Below are positions 36,413-46,893 of a stretch of 64,000 bases of DNA, piece by piece. The notes beneath the pieces are model-generated. The model had not been told where the DNA came from, did not search any database, and worked only from the letters and a program-made list of their open reading frames with translations. Made by a program: the position numbers and the translations under genes. The stretch comes from an uncultured Lachnospiraceae bacterium (lineage in GTDB: Bacteria; Bacillota; Clostridia; Lachnospirales; Lachnospiraceae): NCBI GenBank assembly GCA_902761665.1, contig CACWLA010000003.1, positions 124,001 to 188,000 on the forward strand, written 5' to 3'. Position 1 is the first letter of the stretch; the number at the start of each line of letters is the position of its first letter.

Positions 36413-36441
36413 ATTATAACAAATATTTCGTCCGCTGAAAA
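36413..36441 (-). promoter_or_regulatory. Promoter of mutS2, near-leaderless
   Basis: Minus-strand TTTTCA, 17 bp, TATAAT with TGT before it (extended -10). Only 9 bp separate the -10 from the ATG, so the transcript would have a leader of a few bases at most, and the AGGA in that gap would be mostly untranscribed. Confidence 0.65.
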
Positions 36442-36459
36442 GTCCCCGCGGCCGGAGAG

Positions 36460-36488
36460 GTGACATTTCCCTGCCGCCGTGCTACAAT
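36460..36488 (+). promoter_or_regulatory. Promoter of the 158-residue lipoprotein gene
   Basis: GTGACA, 17 bp, TACAAT preceded by TGC (extended -10). Confidence 0.8.
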
Positions 36489-36550
36489 GAGGGCGTAAAT
36501 GCCGCCCGGCCGAAACGTTCCCGGCTGCTGCCGGAGGGAAAGGAGAGCCC

Positions 36551-37027
36551 ATGAGAAAGAAAACACTTTGCCTGCTGACCGGCGCCGTCCTCACGCTTGC
36601 CCTTTCGGGCTGCGCAGGTTTCCCCGGCTTCGGCCCTCAGATCACCGATATCAAAAGTTTCCGCTTTTCCTACCAGGTAGGAAATTACATGAACGGTTCC
36701 GTCGCCTACGAACTGAAACTGGAGGAGGACGGTTCCTATACCGCGCGGATCAAGCCGAACCAGGTCGCCGAGGAGGACGCAGAGCAGTACACGGCCGGAA
36801 AGGACTTTGCCGACGAACTGGCTGCCTTCCTCCGTGAAAAAAAGGTGAACCGCTGGAACGGTTTTCAGAAGAGTGATAAGCGTGTCCTGGACGGCAACGG
36901 TTTTTCCTTCTCGCTGTGGACGACGGAGGACAAAAACATTTCCGCTTCCGGCTACATGCGCTGGCCGAGAGGTTACGACGAGGTGAAGGCAGGCATCGAA
37001 GCCATCTTTGCGGAACTCGGAAAGTAG
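36551..37027 (+). CDS. Small lipoprotein of unknown function
   Basis: A 158-residue predicted lipoprotein: positively charged N-terminus (MRKK), hydrophobic core and lipobox LSGC (cysteine near 22). The mature part of about 136 residues is a mixed alpha/beta domain with no motif I recognise; the segment FSFSLWTTEDKNISASGYMRWPRGYDEV is typical of small uncharacterised Clostridial lipoproteins. RBS AAAGGAGAG. Monocistronic, with terminator just before the str operon. Confidence 0.8.
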   Translation: MRKKTLCLLTGAVLTLALSGCAGFPGFGPQITDIKSFRFSYQVGNYMNGSVAYELKLEEDGSYTARIKPNQVAEEDAEQYTAGKDFADELAAFLREKKVNRWNGFQKSDKRVLDGNGFSFSLWTTEDKNISASGYMRWPRGYDEVKAGIEAIFAELGK

Positions 37028-37058
37028 AGAAAACCCGATAAAAACGGCAAAAACTAAG

Positions 37059-37095
37059 GCACGTGTCAGCAAAAAACGCTTGACACGTGCTTTTT
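37059..37095 (+). terminator. Terminator whose right arm carries the rpsL -35
   Basis: A perfect 10-bp stem GCACGTGTCA / TGACACGTGC plus TTTTT. The TTGACA of the str operon promoter lies in the right arm. Confidence 0.9.
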
Positions 37096-37107
37096 CTGTG
37101 ATACAAT
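37080..37107 (+). promoter_or_regulatory. Promoter of the str operon
   Basis: TTGACA, 16-bp spacer, TACAAT with TGA before it (extended -10). The leader to rpsL is about 120 nt and A/G-rich, without a clear riboregulator. Confidence 0.85.
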
Positions 37108-37237
37108 ACTAAAGCACGCTTTTTGCCTGCGGGTCTTTTTGTGTGCAAAGGGAGGCTTTTCCGAACAGGGAAAACAGCCCGGAAACGCAGGAAAATCAAG
37201 GCAAAAGCGGCAAATATTCGAAGAAGGAGGAAAATAT

Positions 37238-37657
37238 ATGCCTACATTTAACCAGTTGGTTAGAAAAGGCAGAGAGACTTCGGAAAAGAAGTCCACGGCC
37301 CCGGCTCTGCAGAAGGGTTACAACTCCCTGCACAAGAAAGCCACCAACCAGTCGTCCCCGCAGAAGCGCGGCGTCTGCACCGCCGTGAAGACCACGACCC
37401 CGAAGAAGCCTAACTCTGCTCTCCGCAAGATCGCCCGTGTGCGTCTGTCCAACGGCATCGAAGTCACCAGCTACATTCCCGGTGAAGGCCACAACCTTCA
37501 GGAACACAGCGTCGTGCTCGTCCGCGGCGGAAGAGTAAAGGATCTGCCCGGCACCCGTTACCACATCATCCGTGGTACGCTGGATACCGCAGGTGTCGCC
37601 AACCGCAGACAGGCCCGTTCCAAGTACGGTGCCAAGAAGCCGAAAGTCAAGAAGTAA
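37238..37657 (+). CDS. rpsL: Ribosomal protein S12
   Basis: A 139-residue S12 ([11 protein letters not shown] ... [14 protein letters not shown] ... [10 protein letters not shown]). The lysines whose mutation gives streptomycin resistance (in TTPKKPNS and VKDLPG) are the wild-type residues. ATG at 37238 follows AAGGAGG; a longer frame upstream is rejected. First gene of the str operon. Confidence 0.98.
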   Translation: MPTFNQLVRKGRETSEKKSTAPALQKGYNSLHKKATNQSSPQKRGVCTAVKTTTPKKPNSALRKIARVRLSNGIEVTSYIPGEGHNLQEHSVVLVRGGRVKDLPGTRYHIIRGTLDTAGVANRRQARSKYGAKKPKVKK

Positions 37658-37815
37658 GACATTCGGATAGTCTGCAACCACATGCTGACTGTTAAAGCCG
37701 GAAGGCAATATGTTTTCTTCGGAAAATAGACTGTCCTTTCCGTGCGATGCGAACACATCATCAAGCAAACATGTGAGTACCGATGAATTAAGAAATTTTT
37801 AAGGAGGGAAGTAAC
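37658..37815 (+). other. Spacer between rpsL and rpsG
   Basis: 158 bp without a gene. It contains no strong promoter or terminator that I can see; long for this operon. Confidence 0.5.
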
Positions 37816-38286
37816 GTGCCGCGTAAAGGACATACTCAGAAAAGAGAAGTGCTGGCGGACCCGATCTACGGCAGCAAGGTTGTGACCAAACTGATCAACA
37901 ACATCATGCTGGACGGTAAGAAGGGTGTTGCCCAGGAGATCGTCTACGGCGCCTTCGAGCAGATCGAACAGAAGACCGGCAAGTCCGCTCTGGAAGTTTT
38001 CACTCAGGCCATGAACAACATGATGCCTCAGCTCGAAGTCAAGGCAAAACGTGTCGGCGGTGCCACCTATCAGGTGCCCATCGAAGTTAAGCCCGAACGC
38101 CGCCAGGCTCTCGCGCTGCGCTGGCTGACCATGTTCAGCCGCAAGCGTGGCGAGAAGACCATGAGAGACCGCCTCGCAGGCGAGATCATGGACGCCAGCA
38201 ACAATACCGGTTCCGCTGTCAAACGTAAGGAAGACATGCACAAGATGGCCGAAGCCAACAAGGCCTTCGCCCACTACAAGTTTTAA
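37816..38286 (+). CDS. rpsG: Ribosomal protein S7
   Basis: A 156-residue S7 ([19 protein letters not shown] ... [16 protein letters not shown] ... NKAFAHYKF), the small-subunit head protein that also represses str operons in E. coli. It starts with GTG at 37816, well placed after AAGGAGGG; the neighbouring r-protein genes mostly use ATG. Confidence 0.98.
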   Translation: MPRKGHTQKREVLADPIYGSKVVTKLINNIMLDGKKGVAQEIVYGAFEQIEQKTGKSALEVFTQAMNNMMPQLEVKAKRVGGATYQVPIEVKPERRQALALRWLTMFSRKRGEKTMRDRLAGEIMDASNNTGSAVKRKEDMHKMAEANKAFAHYKF

Positions 38287-38312
38287 TCAGAACATCATTG
38301 GAGGACAGATTC

Positions 38313-40424
38313 ATGGCGGCGAGAGATTATCCGCTTGAGCGAACGAGAAACATCGGCATCATGGCGCACATCGATGCCGGCAAGACCACGCTCACCGAAC
38401 GGATCCTGTACTACACCGGTGTGAATTATAAGATCGGCGATACCCATGACGGGACAGCCACCATGGACTGGATGGAACAGGAGCAGGAGAGAGGCATTAC
38501 GATCACTTCGGCTGCCACGACCTGCCACTGGACCAAGGAACTGGAGCACAAGCCCGCTCCCGGAGCGCTGGAGCACCGCATCAACATCATCGACACCCCC
38601 GGCCACGTGGATTTCACCGTGGAAGTGGAGCGGTCACTGCGCGTGCTGGACGGCGCCGTCGGCGTCTTCTGCGCCAAGGGCGGTGTGGAGCCTCAGTCCG
38701 AAACGGTGTGGCGCCAGGCGGACAAGTACCGCGTGCCCCGCATCGCGTTCATCAACAAGATGGACATCATGGGTGCCAACTTCTTCAATGCTGTATCTAT
38801 GATCCACACCAGACTGGGCCACAACCCGATCATCACCGAACTGCCCATCGGCAAGGAGGATTCGTACATCGGGCTGATCGACCTGTTTGAAATGAAGGCC
38901 TATTACTACCGTGACGACAAGGGCACCGTGATCGAGATCACGGACATCCCTGCCGACATGAAGGATGAGGCCGAAGAATACCGGGCCAAGCTCGTGGAAG
39001 ACATCTGCGCGCTGGACGACGACCTGATGGAAATGTACATGATGGATGAGGAACCCTCGGAAGAGCAGCTGAAAGCCGCCCTCCGCCGCGCCTGCATCAA
39101 CATGGAAGCCATCCCCGTCCTCTGCGGAAGCGCCTACAAGAACAAGGGTGTTCAGAAACTTCTGGACGCCGTCATCGAGTATCTGCCGAGCCCCATCGAC
39201 ATCCCCCCGACAAAGGGAGAAACGATGGAAGGCGAACCGCTCGAGATCCCGTCCACGGACGACGCGCCGTTCTGTGCACTTGCCTTCAAGATCATGACCG
39301 ACCCCTTCGTCGGCAAGCTGGCCTACTTCCGGGTCTACTCCGGAACGCTGGAAGCGGGATCCTACATCTACAATTCCAGCAAGGGCAAAAAGGAACGTAT
39401 CGGCCGCATCCTGCAGATGCACGCGAACAAGCGGATGGAGATCGACAAGGTCTACGCCGGCGAGATCGCGGCGGCCGTGGGACTGAAGTTCACCACGACG
39501 GGCGACACGATCTGCGACGAAGCACATCCGGCCATGCTGGAACGCATGGAGTTCCCGGAACCGGTCATCGACGTGGCCATTGAGCCGAAGACGAAAGCCG
39601 GCCAGGACAAGATGGGCGAAGCGCTTGCCAAACTTGCCGAAGAGGATCCGACCTTCCGTGTCTCCACCAACAAGGAGACCGGGCAGACCGTCATCGCCGG
39701 CATGGGCGAGCTCCATCTGGAGATCATCGTCGACCGCCTGCTGCGCGAGTTCAAGGTCGAAGCCAACGTGGGTGCCCCTCAGGTCGCCTACAAGGAAGGC
39801 TTCACGAAGACCGTCGAAGTCGAGAGCAAGTACGTCAAGCAGTCCGGCGGCAAGGGCCAGTACGGCCACTGCAAGGTCCGCTTCGAACCCATGGACGCCA
39901 ACGCCGAGCACAACTTCGAATTCAATTCCGAAGTCGTCGGCGGTGTCATCCCGAAGGAGTACATTCCTGCGATCGGCGCCGGCATCGAGGAGGCCTCCAA
40001 GGCCGGTATCCTCGGCGGCTACCCGGTGCTGGGCGTGAAGGCGACCGTATTCGACGGTTCCTACCACGAAGTCGACTCCAGTGAGATGGCGTTCAAGATC
40101 GCCGGATCCATGGCCTTCAAGGATGCCATGGCGAAGGCGGGCTGCGTGCTGCTGGAACCCATCATGCGCGTGGAAGTCACGACGCCTGAGGAGTACCTCG
40201 GCGACGTCATCGGCGACATCAACGGCCGCCGCGGACGCATCGAGGGCATGGAGACCGTCAACGGCTCCCAGATGGTGCGCTGTTTCGTGCCGTTAGCCGA
40301 GATGTTCGGCTATGCGACGGACCTCAGGTCCAAGACCCAGGGACGCGGTGCCTACTCGATGTTCTTCGACAAATACGAGCCGGCTCCGAAGTCCGTACAG
40401 GAAAAAGTTCTTCTGAAAAAATAA
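38313..40424 (+). CDS. fusA: Elongation factor G
   Basis: A 703-residue translocation GTPase: G1 [10 protein letters not shown]2 with [10 protein letters not shown]3 DTPGHVDF, G4 NKMD, then domains II-V. Start: ATG 38313 with GGAGGACAG upstream; a TTG five codons earlier is less likely. Follows rpsG by 26 bp. Confidence 0.98.
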   Translation: MAARDYPLERTRNIGIMAHIDAGKTTLTERILYYTGVNYKIGDTHDGTATMDWMEQEQERGITITSAATTCHWTKELEHKPAPGALEHRINIIDTPGHVDFTVEVERSLRVLDGAVGVFCAKGGVEPQSETVWRQADKYRVPRIAFINKMDIMGANFFNAVSMIHTRLGHNPIITELPIGKEDSYIGLIDLFEMKAYYYRDDKGTVIEITDIPADMKDEAEEYRAKLVEDICALDDDLMEMYMMDEEPSEEQLKAALRRACINMEAIPVLCGSAYKNKGVQKLLDAVIEYLPSPIDIPPTKGETMEGEPLEIPSTDDAPFCALAFKIMTDPFVGKLAYFRVYSGTLEAGSYIYNSSKGKKERIGRILQMHANKRMEIDKVYAGEIAAAVGLKFTTTGDTICDEAHPAMLERMEFPEPVIDVAIEPKTKAGQDKMGEALAKLAEEDPTFRVSTNKETGQTVIAGMGELHLEIIVDRLLREFKVEANVGAPQVAYKEGFTKTVEVESKYVKQSGGKGQYGHCKVRFEPMDANAEHNFEFNSEVVGGVIPKEYIPAIGAGIEEASKAGILGGYPVLGVKATVFDGSYHEVDSSEMAFKIAGSMAFKDAMAKAGCVLLEPIMRVEVTTPEEYLGDVIGDINGRRGRIEGMETVNGSQMVRCFVPLAEMFGYATDLRSKTQGRGAYSMFFDKYEPAPKSVQEKVLLKK

Positions 40425-40425
40425 C

Positions 40426-40454
40426 TTGAATAAAATGACAGAACCTTATATAAT
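40426..40454 (+). promoter_or_regulatory. Separate sigma-A promoter of tuf
   Basis: TTGAAT, 17 bp, TATAAT, starting 2 bp after the fusA stop. No terminator precedes it, so tuf is transcribed both from the operon and from this promoter, as expected for the most abundant protein. Confidence 0.85.
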
Positions 40455-40527
40455 TATAGGGATGTCACCTAACTCAAAACCATGCCCTTACAAATGGGGC
40501 AGAAAATAACCAAAAGGAGTAACCAAG

Positions 40528-41718
<1,191 letters not shown>

Positions 41719-41744
41719 TCAATCGTTTTTAGGAAACTTAAAGC

Positions 41745-41781
41745 AAAAAACGGGGCTGCCGAAAGGCAGCTCCGTTTTTTT
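41745..41781 (+). terminator. Terminator of tuf
   Basis: Stem AAAACGGnGCTGCC-GAAA-GGCAGCnCCGTTTT followed by further T residues. Confidence 0.93.
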
Positions 41782-41865
41782 GGCGTGCGCGGGAAAGCGG
41801 CGGGATCCGTCCGCCGGTGCGGTTTGTCCTGTCAGGCCGCACAGGGTTTTGCCCCTGAATGAAAA

Positions 41866-41908
41866 TATCCCTGCCGGGAGAGTTCTCCGCGGCAGGGATA
41901 CTTTTTTT
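41866..41908. terminator. Terminator of the RraA-family gene
   Basis: A perfect 10-bp stem TATCCCTGCC / GGCAGGGATA with T-rich flanks on both strands; ends the minus-strand transporter-aldolase operon. The 84 bp between it and the tuf terminator hold nothing recognisable. Confidence 0.88.
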
Positions 41909-41964
41909 GAGATCTCAGCGGACCGGTTCGCTCCCGGATTCCGCCGGCCGTTTGGCAGGAAGGC

Positions 41965-42678
41965 TTATTTCCACACTTCGTTGAAGAAGGTGCAGCCGCT
42001 GTCGGCTGCGGTCTTCCTGTAGTTGGCTTCGTGTTTCGCGCGGTCGGGCATGATGCCGTTGGCATAATTGTTCAGGGTCTTCAGTTCACCGGCGAACTTT
42101 CCGGCGACAGACTCCAGAACTTCTTCAGCCATCTCGGGACGGATGACGACGATGCCGTCCGGGTCGCCGACGATGATGTCGCCGGGGAAGACGACCTGGC
42201 CGCAGCAGGCGATGGGGACGTTGATCTCGCCGTAGCCAATCTTCCAGGGACCCTGCGGAGTAATGCCTTTGGCATAGACCGGGAAGCCGAGGTCGTCGAG
42301 AGCGTCTGCGTCACGGATGCAGCCGTCCAGCACGAAGCCGGCGATGCCTTTGGACTTCGCATAGTTGAACATGATCTCACCGCAGAGCGCGCGGCTCATG
42401 CAGCCGCTGCCGTCCAGAACGATGACGTCGCCCGGCTGGGCAAGGTCCATGGCCAGGTGCAGGAGCGCGTTGTCGCCTTCTGCAGCGTGGACCGTCAGAG
42501 CGGTACCGACCATGTTGGCACCCTTGGTATAGCAGCGCAGATCGCCGTACATGTTGAACATGCGGTTCATCATGTCGCTGATGTTGCTGCTGGGGATGCC
42601 GCGGAACTTTTCGACGAGTTCGCGGTCGGGACGGTTGATCTCAGTAAAGATTCTTTTTCCGTATTTGGTTTCAGCCAT
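41965..42678 (-). CDS. RraA-family aldolase-like protein
   Basis: A 237-residue protein of the RraA/4-hydroxy-4-methyl-2-oxoglutarate (HMG) aldolase family. It carries GDVIVLDGSG, GFVLDGCIRDADAL (the Mg and substrate-binding loop with R-D of aldolases) and VFPGDIIVGDPDGIVVI. With the transporter genes upstream in the same operon and a 2-hydroxyacid dehydrogenase in the same regulon, a catabolic aldolase or decarboxylase role for an imported carboxylate is more likely than RNase E inhibition. Substrate not identified. Confidence 0.85.
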   Translation of the reverse strand: MAETKYGKRIFTEINRPDRELVEKFRGIPSSNISDMMNRMFNMYGDLRCYTKGANMVGTALTVHAAEGDNALLHLAMDLAQPGDVIVLDGSGCMSRALCGEIMFNYAKSKGIAGFVLDGCIRDADALDDLGFPVYAKGITPQGPWKIGYGEINVPIACCGQVVFPGDIIVGDPDGIVVIRPEMAEEVLESVAGKFAGELKTLNNYANGIMPDRAKHEANYRKTAADSGCTFFNEVWK

Positions 42679-42710
42679 TGTGTTTTTCCTCCGGATTAAT
42701 CAGCTTTCTG

Positions 42711-44234
42711 TCAGCCTTCTTCTTCCTCTTCGGCGACTTTGCCTTTTTTCGCGTTGACGATCTGCTTGCGGATGGTCATGGCGACCGAGAAGACCGCGAC
42801 CAGCAGGAAGATGAGGGAGATCGGACGGGTCACGAAGATGGACCAGCTGCCGCCCGTCTGCATCAGGGCCTGGCGGAAGTTCGTTTCCGTCATGTTGCCC
42901 AGAATGAAGCCGATGATCAGCGGCGTTGCCGGGATCTTCAGGAACTTGAACAGGGTGCCGATGAGGCCGAAGATGAACACGCAGTACACGTCAAAGACCG
43001 TGAACTTGTTGCAGTAGGCACCGATGATGCAGCAGACCAGAACGATGGGAAGCAGGTAGTACTTCGGGATGTCCAGCAGGCGGACGAAGGTCCGAAGGCC
43101 GGCGCGCTCGGTGATCAGCATGAAGATGTTCGCGATGATCAGGGCGATGAAGATGCCGTAGATGTACTCGCCGCTCTTGGAGAATACCAGCGGGCCCGGG
43201 GAGATGCCGTGGATGGTCAGACCGCCCAGGAAGACGGCAGTCGCCACGTTGCCGGGAATACCCATGGTGATCAGCGGGATCAGGGAGCCGCCGATAACGG
43301 CGTTGTTGGAGGTCTCGGAAGCGATCAGGCCGTCGACTTCGCCGGTGCCGAAGGTCTCCGGATGCTTGGAGGAGTTCTTCGCGGCGGTATAGGCGAGCAG
43401 CGAAGCGGTGGAACCGCCGATGCCGGGCAGAATACCGATGCTGAGGCCGATCAGGGCGGAACGGATGATGTTCACCCAGCGCTTCAGGTAATCGCCGAGC
43501 TTGATGCCGTAAAGGGAATCCATCTGGTAGCTCTTCTTGGCCAGCTTCTTGTCGATGTCTCTGCGCTCAAAGCCCGCGCGGATGATATCGGTGACGGCGT
43601 AGATGCCGATCAGGATGACGACCGAGTTGAAGCCGCCGTACAGCTTGCTTTCACCGAAGGTGAAACGGATGGCGCCGTCGATCGGGGCAATACCCACGAG
43701 GGAGAGCGCGATGCCGAGGAAGCCGGACAGGATGCCGTTGACCATGGAGTTGCCGGAAAGGCTGGAGATGATGGTCAGGGCAAAGAGGGCGATGGAGAAG
43801 TACTCCGCGCTCGTGAAGGCCAGGGTGACCTTGGCGAGGTAGGGGGAGATGAACATCAGGGCCAGGATGGAGATCAGGCCGCCGACGAAGGAGGTCAGAA
43901 TGCCGACGCCGATGGCCTTGCCGGCTTCGCCCTTGTCCGCCATCGGCCCGCCGTCAAACACGGTTGCAATTGACGACGGCGTACCGGGTATCTTCAGCAG
44001 GATGGCCGAGATCAGACCGCCGGACATGCCGCCGAGGTAAAGGCCGATCAGCAGTGAGATACCGTTCATGGGGTCCATGCCGAAGGACATCGGCAGGAAA
44101 AGGATCAGGGCCATGGTGGAGCTCAGGCCGGGGATGGAACCGAAGATGATACCGATAACAACGCCGATCAGGATCAGGAGAAGGCAGAACGGGTTAAAGA
44201 GTACCATGTGGATCGCTTGAGAAATCTGTCCCAT
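42711..44234 (-). CDS. tctA: Tripartite tricarboxylate transporter large permease TctA
   Basis: A 507-residue membrane protein with about 11-12 helices. The TctA signature is clear (FGSIPGLSSTMALILFLPMSFGMDP, LYLGGMSGGLISAILLKIPG, and the second GILPGIGGSTASLLAY). It forms the channel of the TTT system with TctB and periplasm-type binding protein TctC. In operon order tctC-tctB-tctA-RraA; 18 bp after tctB. Confidence 0.95.
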   Translation of the reverse strand: MGQISQAIHMVLFNPFCLLLILIGVVIGIIFGSIPGLSSTMALILFLPMSFGMDPMNGISLLIGLYLGGMSGGLISAILLKIPGTPSSIATVFDGGPMADKGEAGKAIGVGILTSFVGGLISILALMFISPYLAKVTLAFTSAEYFSIALFALTIISSLSGNSMVNGILSGFLGIALSLVGIAPIDGAIRFTFGESKLYGGFNSVVILIGIYAVTDIIRAGFERRDIDKKLAKKSYQMDSLYGIKLGDYLKRWVNIIRSALIGLSIGILPGIGGSTASLLAYTAAKNSSKHPETFGTGEVDGLIASETSNNAVIGGSLIPLITMGIPGNVATAVFLGGLTIHGISPGPLVFSKSGEYIYGIFIALIIANIFMLITERAGLRTFVRLLDIPKYYLLPIVLVCCIIGAYCNKFTVFDVYCVFIFGLIGTLFKFLKIPATPLIIGFILGNMTETNFRQALMQTGGSWSIFVTRPISLIFLLVAVFSVAMTIRKQIVNAKKGKVAEEEEEG

Positions 44235-44252
44235 AACTTAGTCCTCCTTTCC

Positions 44253-44714
44253 TTAAAAACCGAACAGCCCTCTGGGCAGCGGCGTGTTGATGAGGTAAAC
44301 GAACAGGGCGTAGAACGCGAAAGGCGTGACGACGCTGATGATCGAGATGACGAGCCAGTTCCGTTTTGCCTTGGGGGTCAGCAGCAGGATCTGCAGGAAC
44401 AGATAAACAATGGTGGAAATGATGAAGCCGACCGGGTTGAAGGCGATGCAGTAGCCGCCGATCAGGACCAGGGTCCCGAGGCCGCCCATCAGGTCGTCAT
44501 TCGACTTCTTGGCTTCTTTTTCTTTCTCGCGGAGCGCCAGGATGAGGCGCAGTACCGAAAGGGCGCACATCGCGATGCCGACGACCATCGGGAAGAAACC
44601 GCTTCCCAGATCGTTTTCCATCATCGGCTTGATGTCCTTCGCGAAGATGATCATTACGATACTGAAGGCGAGAAAGAGCACTGACGTGATAATGCCTTTT
44701 TTCTTATCCGTCAT
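44253..44714 (-). CDS. tctB: Tripartite tricarboxylate transporter small subunit TctB
   Basis: A 153-residue protein with four predicted helices (near 9-28, 38-58, 78-107, 118-145), the size and layout of TctB. Sequence is poorly conserved in this family, so position between tctC and tctA is the main evidence. RBS GGAGGAGC. Confidence 0.88.
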   Translation of the reverse strand: MTDKKKGIITSVLFLAFSIVMIIFAKDIKPMMENDLGSGFFPMVVGIAMCALSVLRLILALREKEKEAKKSNDDLMGGLGTLVLIGGYCIAFNPVGFIISTIVYLFLQILLLTPKAKRNWLVISIISVVTPFAFYALFVYLINTPLPRGLFGF

Positions 44715-44760
44715 TGGGGAGCTCCTCCGTTTCTGAAAGTATTGCGCTTTAGTTGCAGGC

Positions 44761-44787
44761 GCGGCCGCACGGAAACCGTGCGGCCGC
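44761..44787 (-). promoter_or_regulatory. GC-rich hairpin between tctC and tctB
   Basis: A perfect 12-bp stem GCGGCCGCACGG / CCGTGCGGCCGC with a 3-base loop and no T-run. It probably protects the tctC mRNA 3' end or attenuates read-through, so the binding protein is made in excess over the membrane parts. Confidence 0.8.
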
Positions 44788-44804
44788 CGCCGTTAGCTGC
44801 TTAT

Positions 44805-45791
44805 TTATTTGCTCTGGAAAAGCTTCTTCAGCTGTTCGACTTCCGCAGCATCTTCCTTAACGGTGTCAGCGCCGTTGCGGTAGTAAGGCTGAGCGAAGTA
44901 CTTGGCAAGGGTATCGGCGAACTCAGGGCTCTTGGCGGCCTTTTCGATGGCGGCGGAGAGCTTCTCGACGATCGCGGCATCGGTTCCCTTAGGGAAGCGG
45001 ATCTCGTACAGCTTGGACTGGACGACGTCGTAGCCCTGTTCCTTCATGGTCGGGAAATCCTTCATGCCTTCCGGACGTTCGTTGGCGCACACACCGAGAA
45101 CGATGAAGTCACCTTTTTCGATGTAGTCCTTGACGTTCATGTAGTTGATGACCAGGCAGTCGCACTGATTGGCCATGAAAGCGGTCAGACGGTCAGCGGC
45201 GGAGCTGCCGACGTCGATCTTGTTCATTTCGATGCCCATGGTCTGTTCCATCAGGGTGGCGACAGCGTGGGTGGCACCGTTGAAGGTGATGGAGTACTTG
45301 ACTTCCTTCGGGTGATCCTTGCAGTACTTGATGAAATCATCAAGGGTCTTGTAGGCAGCGTCTTTCTTGACGATCAGCATGTAGGTGTCATCACGGGCAG
45401 CGGTGGCGCAGACTTCGAAGTCATTCAGGAAAGAGAAGGTGTTGGAGCCGACCGCTTCCTGGGTGAGCATGACGCCGCTGTGGTGGAAGAGCAGGGTGTA
45501 GCCGTCATTCTTGGCATCCTTCACGGCAGTGGAAGCCGCAACGCCGGAACCGCCGGTGGTGTTGACGACGACGAAGTTCTGCTTCAGATCTTCGCCGACC
45601 AGCTTAAAGAGGGCACGGCAATAGGTATCGGTGTCGCCGCCGGCAGAGTAGGGGACGGTGACGGTGACGGCGCCCTTGGAAGGCCAGGTGGTGCCGCCGG
45701 CTTCTTTGGTGCCGTCGCTGCTGCCGCCGCAGGCGGTCAGAGTCGTCAGGACAAGGATGAGGGCAAAAGCGAGAGCGAGGAATTTTTTCAT
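44805..45791 (-). CDS. tctC: TctC-type solute-binding lipoprotein
   Basis: A 328-residue lipoprotein (lipobox LTAC, cysteine near residue 21). Mature region shows the Bug/TctC fold signatures: VTVPYSAGGDTDTYCRAL, VVNTTGGSGVAAS (carboxylate-binding loops) and GYTLLFHH. It captures a carboxylate for TctAB. First gene of the operon, RBS AAGGAGAAAGAAC, promoter with a LysR dyad upstream. Confidence 0.95.
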   Translation of the reverse strand: MKKFLALAFALILVLTTLTACGGSSDGTKEAGGTTWPSKGAVTVTVPYSAGGDTDTYCRALFKLVGEDLKQNFVVVNTTGGSGVAASTAVKDAKNDGYTLLFHHSGVMLTQEAVGSNTFSFLNDFEVCATAARDDTYMLIVKKDAAYKTLDDFIKYCKDHPKEVKYSITFNGATHAVATLMEQTMGIEMNKIDVGSSAADRLTAFMANQCDCLVINYMNVKDYIEKGDFIVLGVCANERPEGMKDFPTMKEQGYDVVQSKLYEIRFPKGTDAAIVEKLSAAIEKAAKSPEFADTLAKYFAQPYYRNGADTVKEDAAEVEQLKKLFQSK

Positions 45792-45853
45792 GTTCTTTCT
45801 CCTTTTTGTTTGGGTTTACGAGGTACTGCTGTTTTTCTGCGCTTTCATCATAT

Positions 45854-45859
45854 ATTATA
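45854..45859 (-). promoter_or_regulatory. -10 element of the tct operon
   Basis: Minus-strand TATAAT without a good -35 at 17 bp (TTTTTG), fitting an activator-dependent promoter. Predicted start near 45847. Confidence 0.65.
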
Positions 45860-45891
45860 GGGAACCATATGGCAAACAAAAAATATTTAAT

Positions 45892-45916
45892 TTTCAACAA
45901 AGAATCTTTGTTGAAA
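45892..45916. promoter_or_regulatory. LysR operator dyad of the tct operon
   Basis: A perfect 25-bp palindrome: 12-bp arms TTTCAACAAAGA and TCTTTGTTGAAA around a single A. Its centre is about 57 bp upstream of the predicted tct start, the usual place for a LysR recognition site. The inner 13 bp recur at 46894. Confidence 0.85.
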
Positions 45917-45923
45917 TGCCGAC

Positions 45924-46877
45924 TCAGACGCTTCTGGCGATGCTGACGCGTTCCATCTCTCCGGCGGATTCCTGCAGCAGCTGCATGAAATACTTCACGG
46001 CTTCGGAAGCATAGCGGTCCTTCCGGCGGATCATGATCAGTTTCTGCACGACAGGCTTCCCGCCGATCGTGAGGGGGAAGATGTTCAGGTCGTCCGGCAG
46101 GGTGTTTTCGGCATTGGCAAGGCGGTTCTGCCCGATGAAGGCGCCGGCGACACCTGAGCAGCAGACAGCAAAGGAGAGGTTCGTATCCGAACTGGAAAGA
46201 TAGACCTGCGGCTCCAGGCCGGCGTTAAAATAAGCCTGGAGGATGGATTCTCCGATCCGGTTTTCCGTCAGGCAGAAGGGAAGATCGGCGCATTCGGTCA
46301 CTTCGAGACCGCTCAGCGCTTTCTCTTTCCAGGCCGCATCCTTTCCTTTATCTAATAGGAGCTTTTCCGGAAGACAGGCGAAGACCTGGTCTTCGGCAAA
46401 GTCCAGCTGCTCCAGTACCGGGTTCGGACGGGTGCTGTCCAGAACGATCGCGAGATCCAGCTTGCCTTCCAGGACCAGCGGCTCGAGCCGGGAAGAAAAC
46501 GCCGAGGTGATCTTCAGCTCGATCTCGGGATAGCGGGCGGTAAAGGCCGGCAGGATCTGAGGCAGGGAATCGTTCAGGCGGAGAGAACTCGCGCCGAAGT
46601 GCAGGACGCCTTTTCCTTTTTTCTCCACGTCGTTCAGAAATTCCTCCAGATTCAGCTGCTCGCGCAGGAGCCGCTGTGAAAACTGCAGCGCGTATTCGCC
46701 GGCGTAGGTGAGGGAAAGCGTCGGCTTCCGGTAGAAGAGGCGCGTTCCGTAATGTTCTTCCAGCCGCTGAATATGGTTGCTGATCGTCTGCTGGGAGACA
46801 TAGAGCCGTTCCGCGGTCCGGTTCATGTTCAGATCCTTGCAGAGTTCGGTAAAGTAATAGTAACTGAGGATATCCAT
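45924..46877 (-). CDS. LysR-family regulator of the carboxylate regulon
   Basis: A 317-residue LysR protein: N-terminal winged helix (residues 1-60, NRTAERLYVSQQTISNHIQRLEEHYGTRLF) and a substrate-binding domain in two lobes (about 90-300). It sits between the tct operon and the dehydrogenase gene, and the same operator core occurs on both sides. The second copy also overlaps its own promoter region, so autoregulation is likely. The inducer is probably the transported carboxylate or a product. Confidence 0.93.
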   Translation of the reverse strand: MDILSYYYFTELCKDLNMNRTAERLYVSQQTISNHIQRLEEHYGTRLFYRKPTLSLTYAGEYALQFSQRLLREQLNLEEFLNDVEKKGKGVLHFGASSLRLNDSLPQILPAFTARYPEIELKITSAFSSRLEPLVLEGKLDLAIVLDSTRPNPVLEQLDFAEDQVFACLPEKLLLDKGKDAAWKEKALSGLEVTECADLPFCLTENRIGESILQAYFNAGLEPQVYLSSSDTNLSFAVCCSGVAGAFIGQNRLANAENTLPDDLNIFPLTIGGKPVVQKLIMIRRKDRYASEAVKYFMQLLQESAGEMERVSIARSV

Positions 46878-46893
46878 GCAGTCCTCCCCTTAA

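Noticed and set aside
37238..37657. Streptomycin-resistance changes in S12
   Set aside because: The two key lysine positions carry the wild-type residues.
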